A DNA stretch of 12,525 nucleotides from positions 1 to 12,525 of the forward strand of contig JASBTC010000342.1 in NCBI GenBank assembly GCA_030148625.1. Direction: 5' to 3'. The stretch is from Sphingobium sp. GTDB lineage: Bacteria; Pseudomonadota; Alphaproteobacteria; Sphingomonadales; Sphingomonadaceae. The notes beneath the pieces were generated by a model. That model had not been told where the DNA came from. It did not search any database and saw only the letters and a list, made by a program, of their open reading frames with translations. Positions 1-7,737 of this stretch are shown here, piece by piece. Numbering within the stretch: position 1 is the first letter of the stretch; each line of letters starts with the position of its first letter. A program made the position numbers and the translations under genes.

Positions 1-363
1 CCGGGGGTCTATTGGAAGCGGATCGGGCCGAATCTCTGCGAGCGGGTGACCCACGCGCGATGGCGGTCCCTATGATCGTGTCGAATTTCATGTGGCAGAT
101 GGGCAACAGAATTTATCTTTCGCTGCCCTGCCTTATGTCGCAAGCCGTCCGGTACACCGGAAAATGCTGCGGATTCAGCGCAGAAGGAGAATGACACAGT
201 CCTTTCTCTAAAATGACAAAAATGTCTCATTTGGGATTGCATTCTCACCCAAGGCAAGATCAAATCCCCTTCGGGTAGCAAAAGAGAATCGGACCAACGA
301 TCCGGGACAAGGGACGCCCGGATCGAATGGTCTGCACCCGAACCAAGGAAGGGGCAGGAAATC
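1..363. other. Intergenic/leader region upstream of TonB-dependent receptor 1
   Basis: No convincing gene is visible here. Short open frames exist on both strands, but their translations have no domain-like or secretion-like character. The + frame from position 1 is open to a stop at 73-75 and could be the last 24 codons of a gene entering from the left, which cannot be decided without flanking sequence. The region probably holds the promoter and leader of the receptor that starts at 364. It contains a perfect 9-bp inverted repeat at 298-325, annotated separately, and a short GACA-AAAA-TGTC dyad at 215-226. I find no copy of the GGACATTACGGCT element that precedes three other genes of this window. 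Confidence 0.6.
298..325. repeat. Perfect 9-bp inverted repeat in the leader of receptor 1
   Basis: The left arm CGATCCGGG (298-306) and right arm CCCGGATCG (317-325) are exact complements separated by a 10-nt loop. The repeat ends 38 nt before the ATG at 364, so it lies either in the 5' untranslated RNA as a hairpin or next to the promoter as an operator. No run of T follows it, so a simple intrinsic terminator is unlikely. Its role is unknown. Confidence 0.55.
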
Positions 364-3063
364 ATGAAATCCAATCAGACATTTTTGTATGTCGGCGCGG
401 CGCTGTGTGCACTGGTCGGCTCGATGCCGGCGATGGCGCAGGATACGGAGACGGGGGCGCGGGCGGGAACCGGCAGCGACATCATCGTCACCGGATCGCG
501 CATCCAGCGCGGCGGCTTCGACCTGCCGACGCCGACCACCATCATCGGTGAGGAAGAACTGCGCCTCGGCGACCGGCCGAGCATCGCGCAGGCGCTGAAC
601 GATATTCCGCAATTCCGCCCGACAGCCACGCCGCAAACGACGACCGGCAATACCAATGCCGCGGCGTCCTCGGCGGATCTTCGCGGTCTCGGCGGCGGAC
701 GTACCTTGACCTTGCTCAACGGACATCGCTTCACCGGCAGCAACGATCTCAACACCATTCCGCAAAATGTCGTGAAGCGCGTCGACATCGTCACCGGTGG
801 CGCCTCTGCCGCCTGGGGCTCGGGCGCGGTCGCGGGCGTCGTGAACATCATCCTCGATGACGATCTGACCGGCTGGAAGGCCGGCCTCAACACCGGCATC
901 TCGTCGCGCGGCGACGGCCATCGCTATGGCGCGGACCTGGCCTGGGGCACCGATTTCGCGGACGGCCGCGGCCATTTCATGGTCGCCGGCGAATATCAGA
1001 ACGACAAGGGCGCGTTCGATCGGGCGTCGCGGCCCAACATGGCGGCGGGCGTGTTCCAGCGCGCCGACAAACAGCTCGTGCTCGCCGACGACGTGAACTA
1101 CACGATCCTCAACCGCGGCGGCTCGATCCTGACCACGGGGCTGGTGCCCTATAATCTGGTGTTCAACCCGGACGGATCGGTCGGCCCGCTGCCGCTGGGC
1201 AGCGAGACGTTCGGCCAGTTGACCGTCGGCGGCAATGGCCAGCACGTCTACGACTATCTGTCGGTCAGCACGCCTTATGAGCGGATCAACGGCTTCGCAC
1301 GAGCCAGCTATGAATTCAGCCCTGCGCTGAAAGTCTGGGCGCATGCCAGCTTCAACCAGATGAAGGCGGATTTCGGCTTCTTCCCGGATACGCCGTTTGC
1401 GCTGATCATGCCCGACAATGCCTTCCTGACCCAGACCGCCAAGAACCAGCTCGCTGCGGCCGGCGTGACCGGTCCATTCCTGCTCGGCCGTCTTCTGGAC
1501 GATGTCGGCCCCGACAAGATTCTCAACTACAGCTACACCCGCCGCAACATCGAAGCGGCGGTGGGCCTGGAAGGATCGTTCGGCGGCAGCTGGAAATACG
1601 ATATCTACTACAATCATGGTGAGCTGCGGAACAATCAGACGCTAGGCAATCAGCGGATCGCGGCCAATTTCAACAAGGCGGTCGATTCGATCCTGGTGAA
1701 CGGAGTCCCCACCTGCCGGGTGAATACCGACGCGAGCACGGCCAATGACGATCCGGCCTGCAAACCGCTCAACCTGCTGGGCAATGGCAATATCTCCGAC
1801 GCCGCACGCGCCTATGCATTCGGCGATGGCGGCACCATCACCACGACCAAGCTCGACGCAGCAGGTTTCAGCCTCAGCGGCCAGCCCTTCTCGCTCTGGG
1901 CCGGCCCGGTCGACATCGCAGTCGGCGGCGATTTCCGCTGGGAGAAGTTCGTCACCAGCCGTGTCGATCCGCTCTCGCTCGCGCGGGCACTGCTCCCGCT
2001 GAGCTTTGCGGCAACCAATGGCGGGTTCAACGTCAAGGAGTTCTTCGGCGAGATCAACGTGCCGCTGCTCAATGCGGAGGGCGTGGCCAAGCTCGAAGTC
2101 AACGGTGCCGCGCGCTATTCGGACTATAGTACGAGCGGCGGTATCTGGACCTGGAAGGGGGGCGCCACGCTGCGTCTGGTCAACGACATCCTGCTGCGCG
2201 CAGTCTATTCGCGCGACATCCGATCGCCCAGCATCGCCGAACTCTACACCGGGCGCGCGACCAATCTCGGCCCCGTCAACGATCCCTATCGCGAGAGAGA
2301 ACTGACCTCGAACGTAATGAGCTTCACCGGCGGTAACCCTGCGCTGAATCCCGAAACCTCTAACACGTTGACGCTGGGCGGCTCCTATTCACCCAGCTTC
2401 GTGCCTGGGCTTCGCTTCTCGGTCGATTATTACAAGATCGATATCAAGGGCGTGATCATCACGCCGACGAACCAGCAGGTGGTGGATCGCTGCTATGAGG
2501 AATTCCGGAATGACAATCTGTGCGGCGGCGCGCTGACGCGCGGCGCCGACGGCAAGATCGCGACATTGACGCGCACCTTCACGAACCTGGCCCAGTACAA
2601 GACCGACGGCCTCGACATGGAAGCCGCCTATCGCACCTCGCTTGGCTCGGGCGCGCTCAACCTGCGCCTGCTGGCCACCCATGTGTTCTCGCTGAACCTG
2701 GCCGGTCAGGAAATCGCCGGAGTGGTAGGTGGCGACACGCCCTTCTCCACGCCGAAATGGCGGGTTACCGGCATGGTCGGTTATGAAGATGACACGATCG
2801 GGCTCGACGGGCGCCTCCGTTATGTCGATGGCGGCATATTCAGCCGGCAGCTCGGCCCGAACGGAAAGACGATGCTGAACAACGACATCAGCGCGCGGGT
2901 CTATGTCGATCTCGGCGCTCGTTTCAAGATCAAGGGCGGCTTCACATTCTACATGAACGTGAACAACCTATTGGATCGCGCGCCGCCCAAGTCGCAATAT
3001 GTGAACCCGAACTATGACGTGATCGGACGTTATTATTCCGCCGGTGTGAAGCTGAACTTCTGA
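364..3063 (+). CDS. TonB-dependent outer-membrane receptor 1 (no signalling domain)
   Basis: This 899-residue protein is an outer-membrane active transporter that would import a ligand into the periplasm using TonB/ExbBD energy. A signal peptide covers about residues 1-25, ending AMA before QD. A TonB-box-like DIIVTGSR follows at 39-46. The plug domain spans about 55-170 and includes LRGLGGGRTLTLLNGHR and the TGGASAAWGSGAVAGVVN motif. The rest is a beta-barrel with the NPALNPETSNTLTLGG segment and a C-terminal Phe typical of proteins assembled by the BAM machinery. The ATG at 364 is chosen because AGGA (356-359) sits 4 nt upstream and the signal peptide follows directly. It is clearly paralogous to receptor 2: both contain YSDYSTSGGIWTWK and RDIRSPSI and end in GRYxSxGVKLxF. 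It lacks the N-terminal STN domain, so it should not signal by itself. The substrate cannot be read from the sequence. Confidence 0.96.
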   Translation: MKSNQTFLYVGAALCALVGSMPAMAQDTETGARAGTGSDIIVTGSRIQRGGFDLPTPTTIIGEEELRLGDRPSIAQALNDIPQFRPTATPQTTTGNTNAAASSADLRGLGGGRTLTLLNGHRFTGSNDLNTIPQNVVKRVDIVTGGASAAWGSGAVAGVVNIILDDDLTGWKAGLNTGISSRGDGHRYGADLAWGTDFADGRGHFMVAGEYQNDKGAFDRASRPNMAAGVFQRADKQLVLADDVNYTILNRGGSILTTGLVPYNLVFNPDGSVGPLPLGSETFGQLTVGGNGQHVYDYLSVSTPYERINGFARASYEFSPALKVWAHASFNQMKADFGFFPDTPFALIMPDNAFLTQTAKNQLAAAGVTGPFLLGRLLDDVGPDKILNYSYTRRNIEAAVGLEGSFGGSWKYDIYYNHGELRNNQTLGNQRIAANFNKAVDSILVNGVPTCRVNTDASTANDDPACKPLNLLGNGNISDAARAYAFGDGGTITTTKLDAAGFSLSGQPFSLWAGPVDIAVGGDFRWEKFVTSRVDPLSLARALLPLSFAATNGGFNVKEFFGEINVPLLNAEGVAKLEVNGAARYSDYSTSGGIWTWKGGATLRLVNDILLRAVYSRDIRSPSIAELYTGRATNLGPVNDPYRERELTSNVMSFTGGNPALNPETSNTLTLGGSYSPSFVPGLRFSVDYYKIDIKGVIITPTNQQVVDRCYEEFRNDNLCGGALTRGADGKIATLTRTFTNLAQYKTDGLDMEAAYRTSLGSGALNLRLLATHVFSLNLAGQEIAGVVGGDTPFSTPKWRVTGMVGYEDDTIGLDGRLRYVDGGIFSRQLGPNGKTMLNNDISARVYVDLGARFKIKGGFTFYMNVNNLLDRAPPKSQYVNPNYDVIGRYYSAGVKLNF

Positions 3064-3073
3064 TCTGGACGAA

Positions 3074-3111
3074 GGGCGATGGTCTCGGTCGGTTTTCCGA
3101 GACCGTCGCCC
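3074..3111. terminator. Hairpin terminator between convergent genes
   Basis: The arms GGGCGATGGTCTCGG (3074-3088) and CCGAGACCGTCGCCC (3097-3111) pair over 15 positions, with one T-G wobble and an 8-nt loop. It begins 11 nt after the receptor 1 stop and lies 27 nt beyond the stop of the convergent creatininase-like gene. It can therefore serve both directions. No strong T tract follows on either side, so termination efficiency is uncertain. Confidence 0.8.
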
Positions 3112-3138
3112 CGCTTCCTGATTTTACGCGGGCGGCTG

Positions 3139-3975
3139 TCAACGACAGGCACCCGCATCCTTCAGATACTCGCGCAACTCATCGGTCGCATAACGGATGC
3201 GGATTGCGGCATAATGTTTGCCAAGTGCCCGCGTTGTCTTGCGCGGATCGCCGGAAAAGCCCTCGGCATTCATCTTGCCGTTGCCGCCATTGGTAATGTC
3301 CCCGGCGCGCAACAGCTTCATCCGTACCGATCCGGGCTTGGCCGCCAGCGTCTCGGCCGTGTCCCATAGTCCGCCATGGCCGCCCGCGGGAATGCCGGCC
3401 GCCATGCTCTCCGCCTCGATCTGCCTGCGTGCGCGATCATAGCCGTCACCGACGAAAAACACGCGTACGCCCCGGCCCGCATATTCGGCATCGAGTTTCA
3501 CGGCGAGCGCGCGCAGCTCCTTTTGCCCGTTGCCGTGATCGCCGAGCAGGGCAACGCGCTTGAAACCGCCATCGATCAGGCTGCGCGCAATCTCTTCGTT
3601 GAGCGCGGTGAAGGTCTGGGCCGAGATGCCGATGCTGCCCGCAAATGCGGCATGGACATCGTCCTTGAGACTGCGATTGGGTGCGAAGGGCTGGGCGGGC
3701 GCGACGATCGCGTCGCCCAGGTTGCGCGCTATCGCTTCACCATAGACCCGGGCGCGGAAGAGATGCTTGCCCAGCACGACATGCGGCCCGGTCTGCTCGC
3801 CGCCCGCGCTGAAGATGATGCCGACGGGGCAGCCCGTATCGAGCTTCGCCCGCACCTCCTTCGTCGTCATATCCTCCAGGAAGACGGTGTCGGCCTGACT
3901 GGCTGCGACGGCGGGAACCGCTTGCGAGGCGAACAATGCGGCGACGACAAGCGCGCGCGTCGATTTGGCGGGCAT
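3139..3975 (-). CDS. Exported creatininase-family (amidohydrolase-like) protein
   Basis: This 278-residue protein belongs to the creatininase family, metal-dependent enzymes that cleave cyclic or linear amides. The ATG at 3975 is preferred because GGGAGGAAATCG directly precedes it and a signal peptide follows (residues 1-25, ending AVAA). The open frame runs upstream to an ATG at 4032 that overlaps the receptor 2 stop as TGATG, but that start would bury the signal peptide. Family motifs are present in altered form: GGEQTGPH at 58-65, LGKH at 68-71, GDHGNGQ at 145-151 and GHGGLWDTA at 199-207. Classical creatininases have EQHGPH, LGTD, NGHGGN-like and HAGE motifs, so some metal ligands are replaced. 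From memory it resembles an exported proteobacterial subfamily with GGxEQxGPH...LGKH; activity there is not known to me. It lies 56 nt downstream of receptor 2 on the same strand and probably shares its transcript. Confidence 0.88.
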   Translation of the reverse strand: MPAKSTRALVVAALFASQAVPAVAASQADTVFLEDMTTKEVRAKLDTGCPVGIIFSAGGEQTGPHVVLGKHLFRARVYGEAIARNLGDAIVAPAQPFAPNRSLKDDVHAAFAGSIGISAQTFTALNEEIARSLIDGGFKRVALLGDHGNGQKELRALAVKLDAEYAGRGVRVFFVGDGYDRARRQIEAESMAAGIPAGGHGGLWDTAETLAAKPGSVRMKLLRAGDITNGGNGKMNAEGFSGDPRKTTRALGKHYAAIRIRYATDELREYLKDAGACR

Positions 3976-4031
3976 CGATTTCCTCCCGATATGCATTGGA
4001 TGATCGGCTGTGGAAGCGGAAAGGCGTTCCA

Positions 4032-6980
4032 TCAGAATTTCAGCTTCACACCGCCGGAGAAATAGCGCCCGATCGGATCGTAATTGTTGCTCCGGTAGCT
4101 GGCGAGCGCGGGCGCCCTGTCGAACAGATTGTTGACGTTGGCGAAGATCGTGAACTGGTCGACCGTGGCACGAAGGCCGAGATCGACATAGGTGCGGCTG
4201 GCGATCCGGTTGTTGACGATGTTCAACAGGCTGTTGAACAGGCCGCCATCGACATAGCGCAGCCGCAGATCGGCGCCGACATGGCTGTCTTCATAACCGA
4301 TGCTGGCCGAGGCTTTCCATTTCGGCGTGGTGAAACCCACGCTGTCGCCGACATCCCCCGCTCGGTCATAGACATTGACGCCGTCGTCGATCTGCAGCTT
4401 GAAGACGTGCGTCGCCAGCGCGCGGATGCGGATGCTGGCATCGCTGGCGCCACCCAGCCGTTCGAGCGGCAGGACATAGGATGCTTCCAGATCCAGCCCG
4501 CGTGTCTTGTACGCCGCCAGATTCTGGCGTGTGCTGTAGAATGTCGTGATGTTTCCGGCCGCGTCGCGCGCGATCAGCGCACACAGCGCCGTATTGCCGT
4601 TGAAACATTGGGTCAGCAGGTCCTGTGCGCCGACGGTGCCGATCACATCGGCGATGTCGATCCTGTAATAGTCGACCGAGATCCTGAAACCGGGCGCGAA
4701 GGATGGTGAATAGGATCCGCCGATCGTCAATGTATTGGCGGTTTCCGGCTTCAGATCGGGATTGCCGCCGGTATAGCGGATATAGGAGACCGAGACATTG
4801 TTCCGAAACGGATCGGCGATCGTCCCGGTGCTGGTGCTGACCCCGGTATAGAGTTCGGAAATGCTCGGCGAACGGATATCGCGCGAATAGACGGTGCGCA
4901 GCAGCAGATCGTCGAACAGGCGCAAGGTGCCGCCCGCCTTCCAGGTCCAGATGCCACCGCTGGTGCTGTAGTCGCTGTAGCGCGCGGCGCCGTTGAGCTC
5001 GAGCGCAACCCCCTCCACCTTCAGCAGCGGCAGGACGACCTCTCCGAACGCTTCCTTGACAGTGAAGCTGCCGTTGAGCGCGCCGATCGAATAGAGGAAC
5101 GCGCCCGCATTGGTCAGCGGATCGCGGTAGTCGGTCTTCATCTCCTCGCGCCGCCAGTCCACGCCCAGCGCGATCGAGACCGGCCCGGCCCAGGTGGAGA
5201 ATGGATCGCCGCGCAGCGCCGCGCTCGCCGCGTCAAGCTTGGTGGTCTGGATCACTGTGCTGCCGCCAAAGGCATAGGCGATGGCTTCGGGCGAGGCATT
5301 GCCCCGGCCGAACAGGTTGAGCGGGCGACAGGGCGTGTTGGGATCGGTGAGCGCGATCCGGCAGACGATCTGATTGGTGGCCGGATTGCGGACGGCATCC
5401 AGCGCGTTGTTGAAGGTGAGGAGATTGCGCTGGTTGTAGGTATATTGCTCGTTGCGCAATTCGCCATGATCATAGGAGGCGCTGTATTTCCAGCCGCCGC
5501 CCAGCGCCCCCTCTATGCCGATCGCACCTTCGACCGCGTCGCGCTGATAGCGGTAGCTGACGCCGCCCGCCGGGCCGATATCGTCGAATATGCGGCCGAA
5601 CCGGAAGGTCGCCGGTCCGGACGCGAGCTGCGCGCGGAGCGCAGGAGAGAGGAAGGGATTGTCGCGCGAGATCGCGAAACCGCCGCTGGTGGCGCTGGCA
5701 CGAAAGGCCTCGGGAAACATCTGGTAGCCATCGGTCCAGATCCGCGTCCAGCTCGCATCGACCCACAGTTTCGCGGCGTCGCTCAGTTCGAAACTGGTGC
5801 GCGCGAACAGGTTGAGGCGCTCATAGGGCGCGCTGACCGGATAATAATCGCTGGCGCTACGGCCATTGCCGCCGATCGTCGTGGTGCTGTTGCTCTGGCT
5901 GCCGGCAACAAAGGGGCTCAGGCTGCCGTCGGGATTGAAGGTCATGCCCGCAAGGGCGCCGCTGCGGATGATGCCGCCGGGCGTCGCGTCAACGAAATTG
6001 ACGTCGCGCGCCAGCAGCAATTGCCCATTGGGGAGGGTGAAGCTGTTCGCGTCGAGATTGGGGCGCGATCCGTCGTTGCGCCCGAAGATGCCGGCATCGT
6101 GGAGATATTCGCCCGCGGCCATGAAATGCCCGCGTCCCCCAGCCAAACGGGTCCCCCAGCTGATCTCGGCGCCATAGCGCGCGCCATCCCCGCGTGAGGA
6201 TATGCCCGTTCGGGCGCCGATCGAGATGCCCTCCAGCCTGTCGTCGAGGAGGACGTTGACGACGCCCGCGACCGCGCCGGAGCCCCAGGCGGCGGAGGCA
6301 CCGCCGGTCACCACCTCGACGCGCTTGATCAGGCTTTGCGGAATGCTGTTCAGATCGTCGCTGCCCACGAAGCGGTGGCCGTTGAGCAGGGTGAGCGTGC
6401 GGACATCGTCGAGCCCACGCAGATCGGCGGCCGCCCGGCCGCTGGAGGCGTTGGCACCGGTCGTCGAGGGCGAGATGGTCGCGCGGAATTGCGGCAGCTC
6501 GTTGAGCGCCTGGCCGACACTCACCGGATTGCCTAGCCGCAAATCGGCCTGGTTGACCACCGTCGTCGGCGTCGGCGCGTCGAAACCCGCGCGGGCGATG
6601 CGCGATCCGGTGACGACGATATCGGCCTTTTCGCTATCGGTTTCCCCGGATGGCGAAACCGTCGAGGCCGCGATGGGAGTCCCCTGAACGATCGCGATCG
6701 CGCCCGAGCTCTGCCGTTGCGCCCGGAAACCCGTACCCGACAGGATCGAGGCAAGCGCCGCCTCCGCCGAGACAGTCCCTCTCGCACCCGCCGATCGCGC
6801 GCGCCGGACCTCATCGACCTTATAGATGACCTGCAGACCCGACTGGCGGGCATAGGCATCGAGCGCGGATTTCAGGCTGCCCGCGGGAACGCGATATTCG
6901 CGGGCCTGAGCCTGCGCAGGCGAAGCGATCGCCACGATGCAAACCCCACTGGCCAATGCCGCTGCCATGCTCTTGATCAT
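4032..6980 (-). CDS. TonB-dependent receptor 2 with N-terminal STN signalling domain (FecA-type transducer)
   Basis: This protein of about 982 residues is a ligand-gated outer-membrane transporter that can also signal. A signal peptide covers residues 1-26 (ending AQAQA). An STN domain follows at about 28-99 (YRVPAGSLKSALDAYARQSG, ending GAIAIVQ). The TonB box DIVVTGSR is at 120-127, then come a plug with LRGLDDVRTLTLLNGHRF and a beta-barrel ending GGVKLKF. STN domains of FecA-type receptors contact FecR in the periplasm, and a FecI/FecR pair is encoded divergently next door. The start at 6980 is chosen because a G6 run lies 5 nt upstream; the adjacent ATG at 6983 is equally possible. The longest frame begins at a TTG (7034) inside the promoter element and is rejected. 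It is a paralogue of receptor 1, with many synonymous differences even in conserved motifs, so it is not a recent duplicate. Confidence 0.96.
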   Translation of the reverse strand: MIKSMAAALASGVCIVAIASPAQAQAREYRVPAGSLKSALDAYARQSGLQVIYKVDEVRRARSAGARGTVSAEAALASILSGTGFRAQRQSSGAIAIVQGTPIAASTVSPSGETDSEKADIVVTGSRIARAGFDAPTPTTVVNQADLRLGNPVSVGQALNELPQFRATISPSTTGANASSGRAAADLRGLDDVRTLTLLNGHRFVGSDDLNSIPQSLIKRVEVVTGGASAAWGSGAVAGVVNVLLDDRLEGISIGARTGISSRGDGARYGAEISWGTRLAGGRGHFMAAGEYLHDAGIFGRNDGSRPNLDANSFTLPNGQLLLARDVNFVDATPGGIIRSGALAGMTFNPDGSLSPFVAGSQSNSTTTIGGNGRSASDYYPVSAPYERLNLFARTSFELSDAAKLWVDASWTRIWTDGYQMFPEAFRASATSGGFAISRDNPFLSPALRAQLASGPATFRFGRIFDDIGPAGGVSYRYQRDAVEGAIGIEGALGGGWKYSASYDHGELRNEQYTYNQRNLLTFNNALDAVRNPATNQIVCRIALTDPNTPCRPLNLFGRGNASPEAIAYAFGGSTVIQTTKLDAASAALRGDPFSTWAGPVSIALGVDWRREEMKTDYRDPLTNAGAFLYSIGALNGSFTVKEAFGEVVLPLLKVEGVALELNGAARYSDYSTSGGIWTWKAGGTLRLFDDLLLRTVYSRDIRSPSISELYTGVSTSTGTIADPFRNNVSVSYIRYTGGNPDLKPETANTLTIGGSYSPSFAPGFRISVDYYRIDIADVIGTVGAQDLLTQCFNGNTALCALIARDAAGNITTFYSTRQNLAAYKTRGLDLEASYVLPLERLGGASDASIRIRALATHVFKLQIDDGVNVYDRAGDVGDSVGFTTPKWKASASIGYEDSHVGADLRLRYVDGGLFNSLLNIVNNRIASRTYVDLGLRATVDQFTIFANVNNLFDRAPALASYRSNNYDPIGRYFSGGVKLKF

Positions 6981-7029
6981 CATCACCCCCCGTTCGCCGG
7001 CCACATTCCCATGGTCCATCGGGGGGCAA

Positions 7030-7060
7030 GACAATCGAGCATCGCAAAGCCGTAATGTCC
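7030..7060 (-). promoter_or_regulatory. Putative ECF-sigma promoter for receptor 2
   Basis: Read on the minus strand, GGACATTACGGCT (7060-7048) is followed after 10 nt by CGATTGTC (7037-7030). The same two boxes with identical spacing lie before the sigma gene and the hydrolase gene. The downstream box ends 46-49 nt before the receptor 2 start, leaving room for a short leader. Assignment as -35 and -10 elements is inferred from spacing, orientation and recurrence. Confidence 0.85.
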
Positions 7061-7086
7061 CTGCCGGTTGCGGCGCGATCCGAATT

Positions 7087-7117
7087 GGACATTACGGCTA
7101 TTCGGCGCACGATTGTC
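7087..7117 (+). promoter_or_regulatory. Putative autoregulated ECF-sigma promoter for the sigma/FecR operon
   Basis: GGACATTACGGCT (7087-7099) is followed after 10 nt by CGATTGTC (7110-7117). The element ends 47 nt before the sigma-factor ATG at 7165. It stands back to back with the receptor 2 promoter, with 26 nt between the two upstream boxes. If the local sigma factor reads it, the sigma/FecR operon is positively autoregulated. Confidence 0.85.
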
Positions 7118-7164
7118 TTAGCACATACATCGCGACCAAGCGTTTGGAGGAACCCGACCGGCGG

Positions 7165-7737
7165 ATGATCGACAACGAGACCCTCAACGCCTGGTTCTGC
7201 CGGGAGGTGCTCCCTCTCGAACGGGCGTTGACGGCCTTTATCCGTCGCAATTGGAGAGTGGCGGACGACGTGATCGACATCAGGCAGGAAATCTACGAAC
7301 GCGTGCTCAGCAGCGCGAGCAATGCCCTGCCGACCAATGCGCCGTCCTTCGTCTACACATTGGCGCGCAACCATCTGATCAATTCCGCCAAGCGCGCGCG
7401 CATCGTTTCCTTCGATCTGGTCGCCGATCTCGAAAGCGTCGATCGCGACGTCGACATGCTGGCCGCCGAGCGCCATCTGACCGCGCGCGACGAGCTGCGG
7501 CGCGCGCAGGAGGGGCTGGCCCGCCTTTCGCCACGCTGCCGCGAGGTGGTGCAGTTGAGAAAGCTGGAAGGGCTGAGCACGCGCGAGGCGGCGGAGCGGC
7601 TGGGCGTGGGCAAGGATGCGGTGGAACGCCAATTGGTGATGGGGATGCGCGCGCTCGTCGATTTCATGGCCGGGGGCACGGGCAAGATCATCTGGCAAAA
7701 CCGCCAGCGTACGGCCAAGAAGCGGGGTGAATCATGA
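7165..7737 (+). CDS. ECF RNA polymerase sigma factor, FecI-like
   Basis: This 190-residue protein directs RNA polymerase to a small set of promoters. Region 2 covers about residues 18-90 (ALTAFIRRNW, ADDVIDIRQEIYERV, FVYTLARNHLINSAKRAR). Region 4 covers about 115-168, with a helix-turn-helix LSTREAAERLGVGKDAVERQ. There is no region 3, as is normal for ECF factors. The ATG at 7165 is chosen because GGAGG lies upstream (7146-7150, a long 14-nt spacing) and it places the promoter element 47 nt before the start. The longer frame from 6937 would translate through both promoters. The last codon overlaps the FecR gene start (ATGA), indicating translational coupling. Its partners are FecR and, by divergent placement, the STN receptor. 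Likely targets are the three promoters with GGACATTACGGCT, including its own. Confidence 0.93.
   Translation: MIDNETLNAWFCREVLPLERALTAFIRRNWRVADDVIDIRQEIYERVLSSASNALPTNAPSFVYTLARNHLINSAKRARIVSFDLVADLESVDRDVDMLAAERHLTARDELRRAQEGLARLSPRCREVVQLRKLEGLSTREAAERLGVGKDAVERQLVMGMRALVDFMAGGTGKIIWQNRQRTAKKRGES

Noticed and set aside
208..1617. Long minus-strand open frame of 469 codons opposite receptor 1
   Set aside because: It is antisense to a clear TonB-dependent receptor. Its Arg/Ala-rich translation without domains is what GC-rich coding DNA gives on the opposite strand.
3976..4032. Start of the creatininase-like gene at 4032, overlapping the receptor 2 stop as TGATG
   Set aside because: The strong GGGAGGA ribosome binding site and the signal peptide both point to the ATG at 3975.
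6937..7164. N-terminal extension of the sigma factor from 6937
   Set aside because: It would be translated through both divergent promoters and the receptor 2 start region; sigma region 2 fits a start at 7165.
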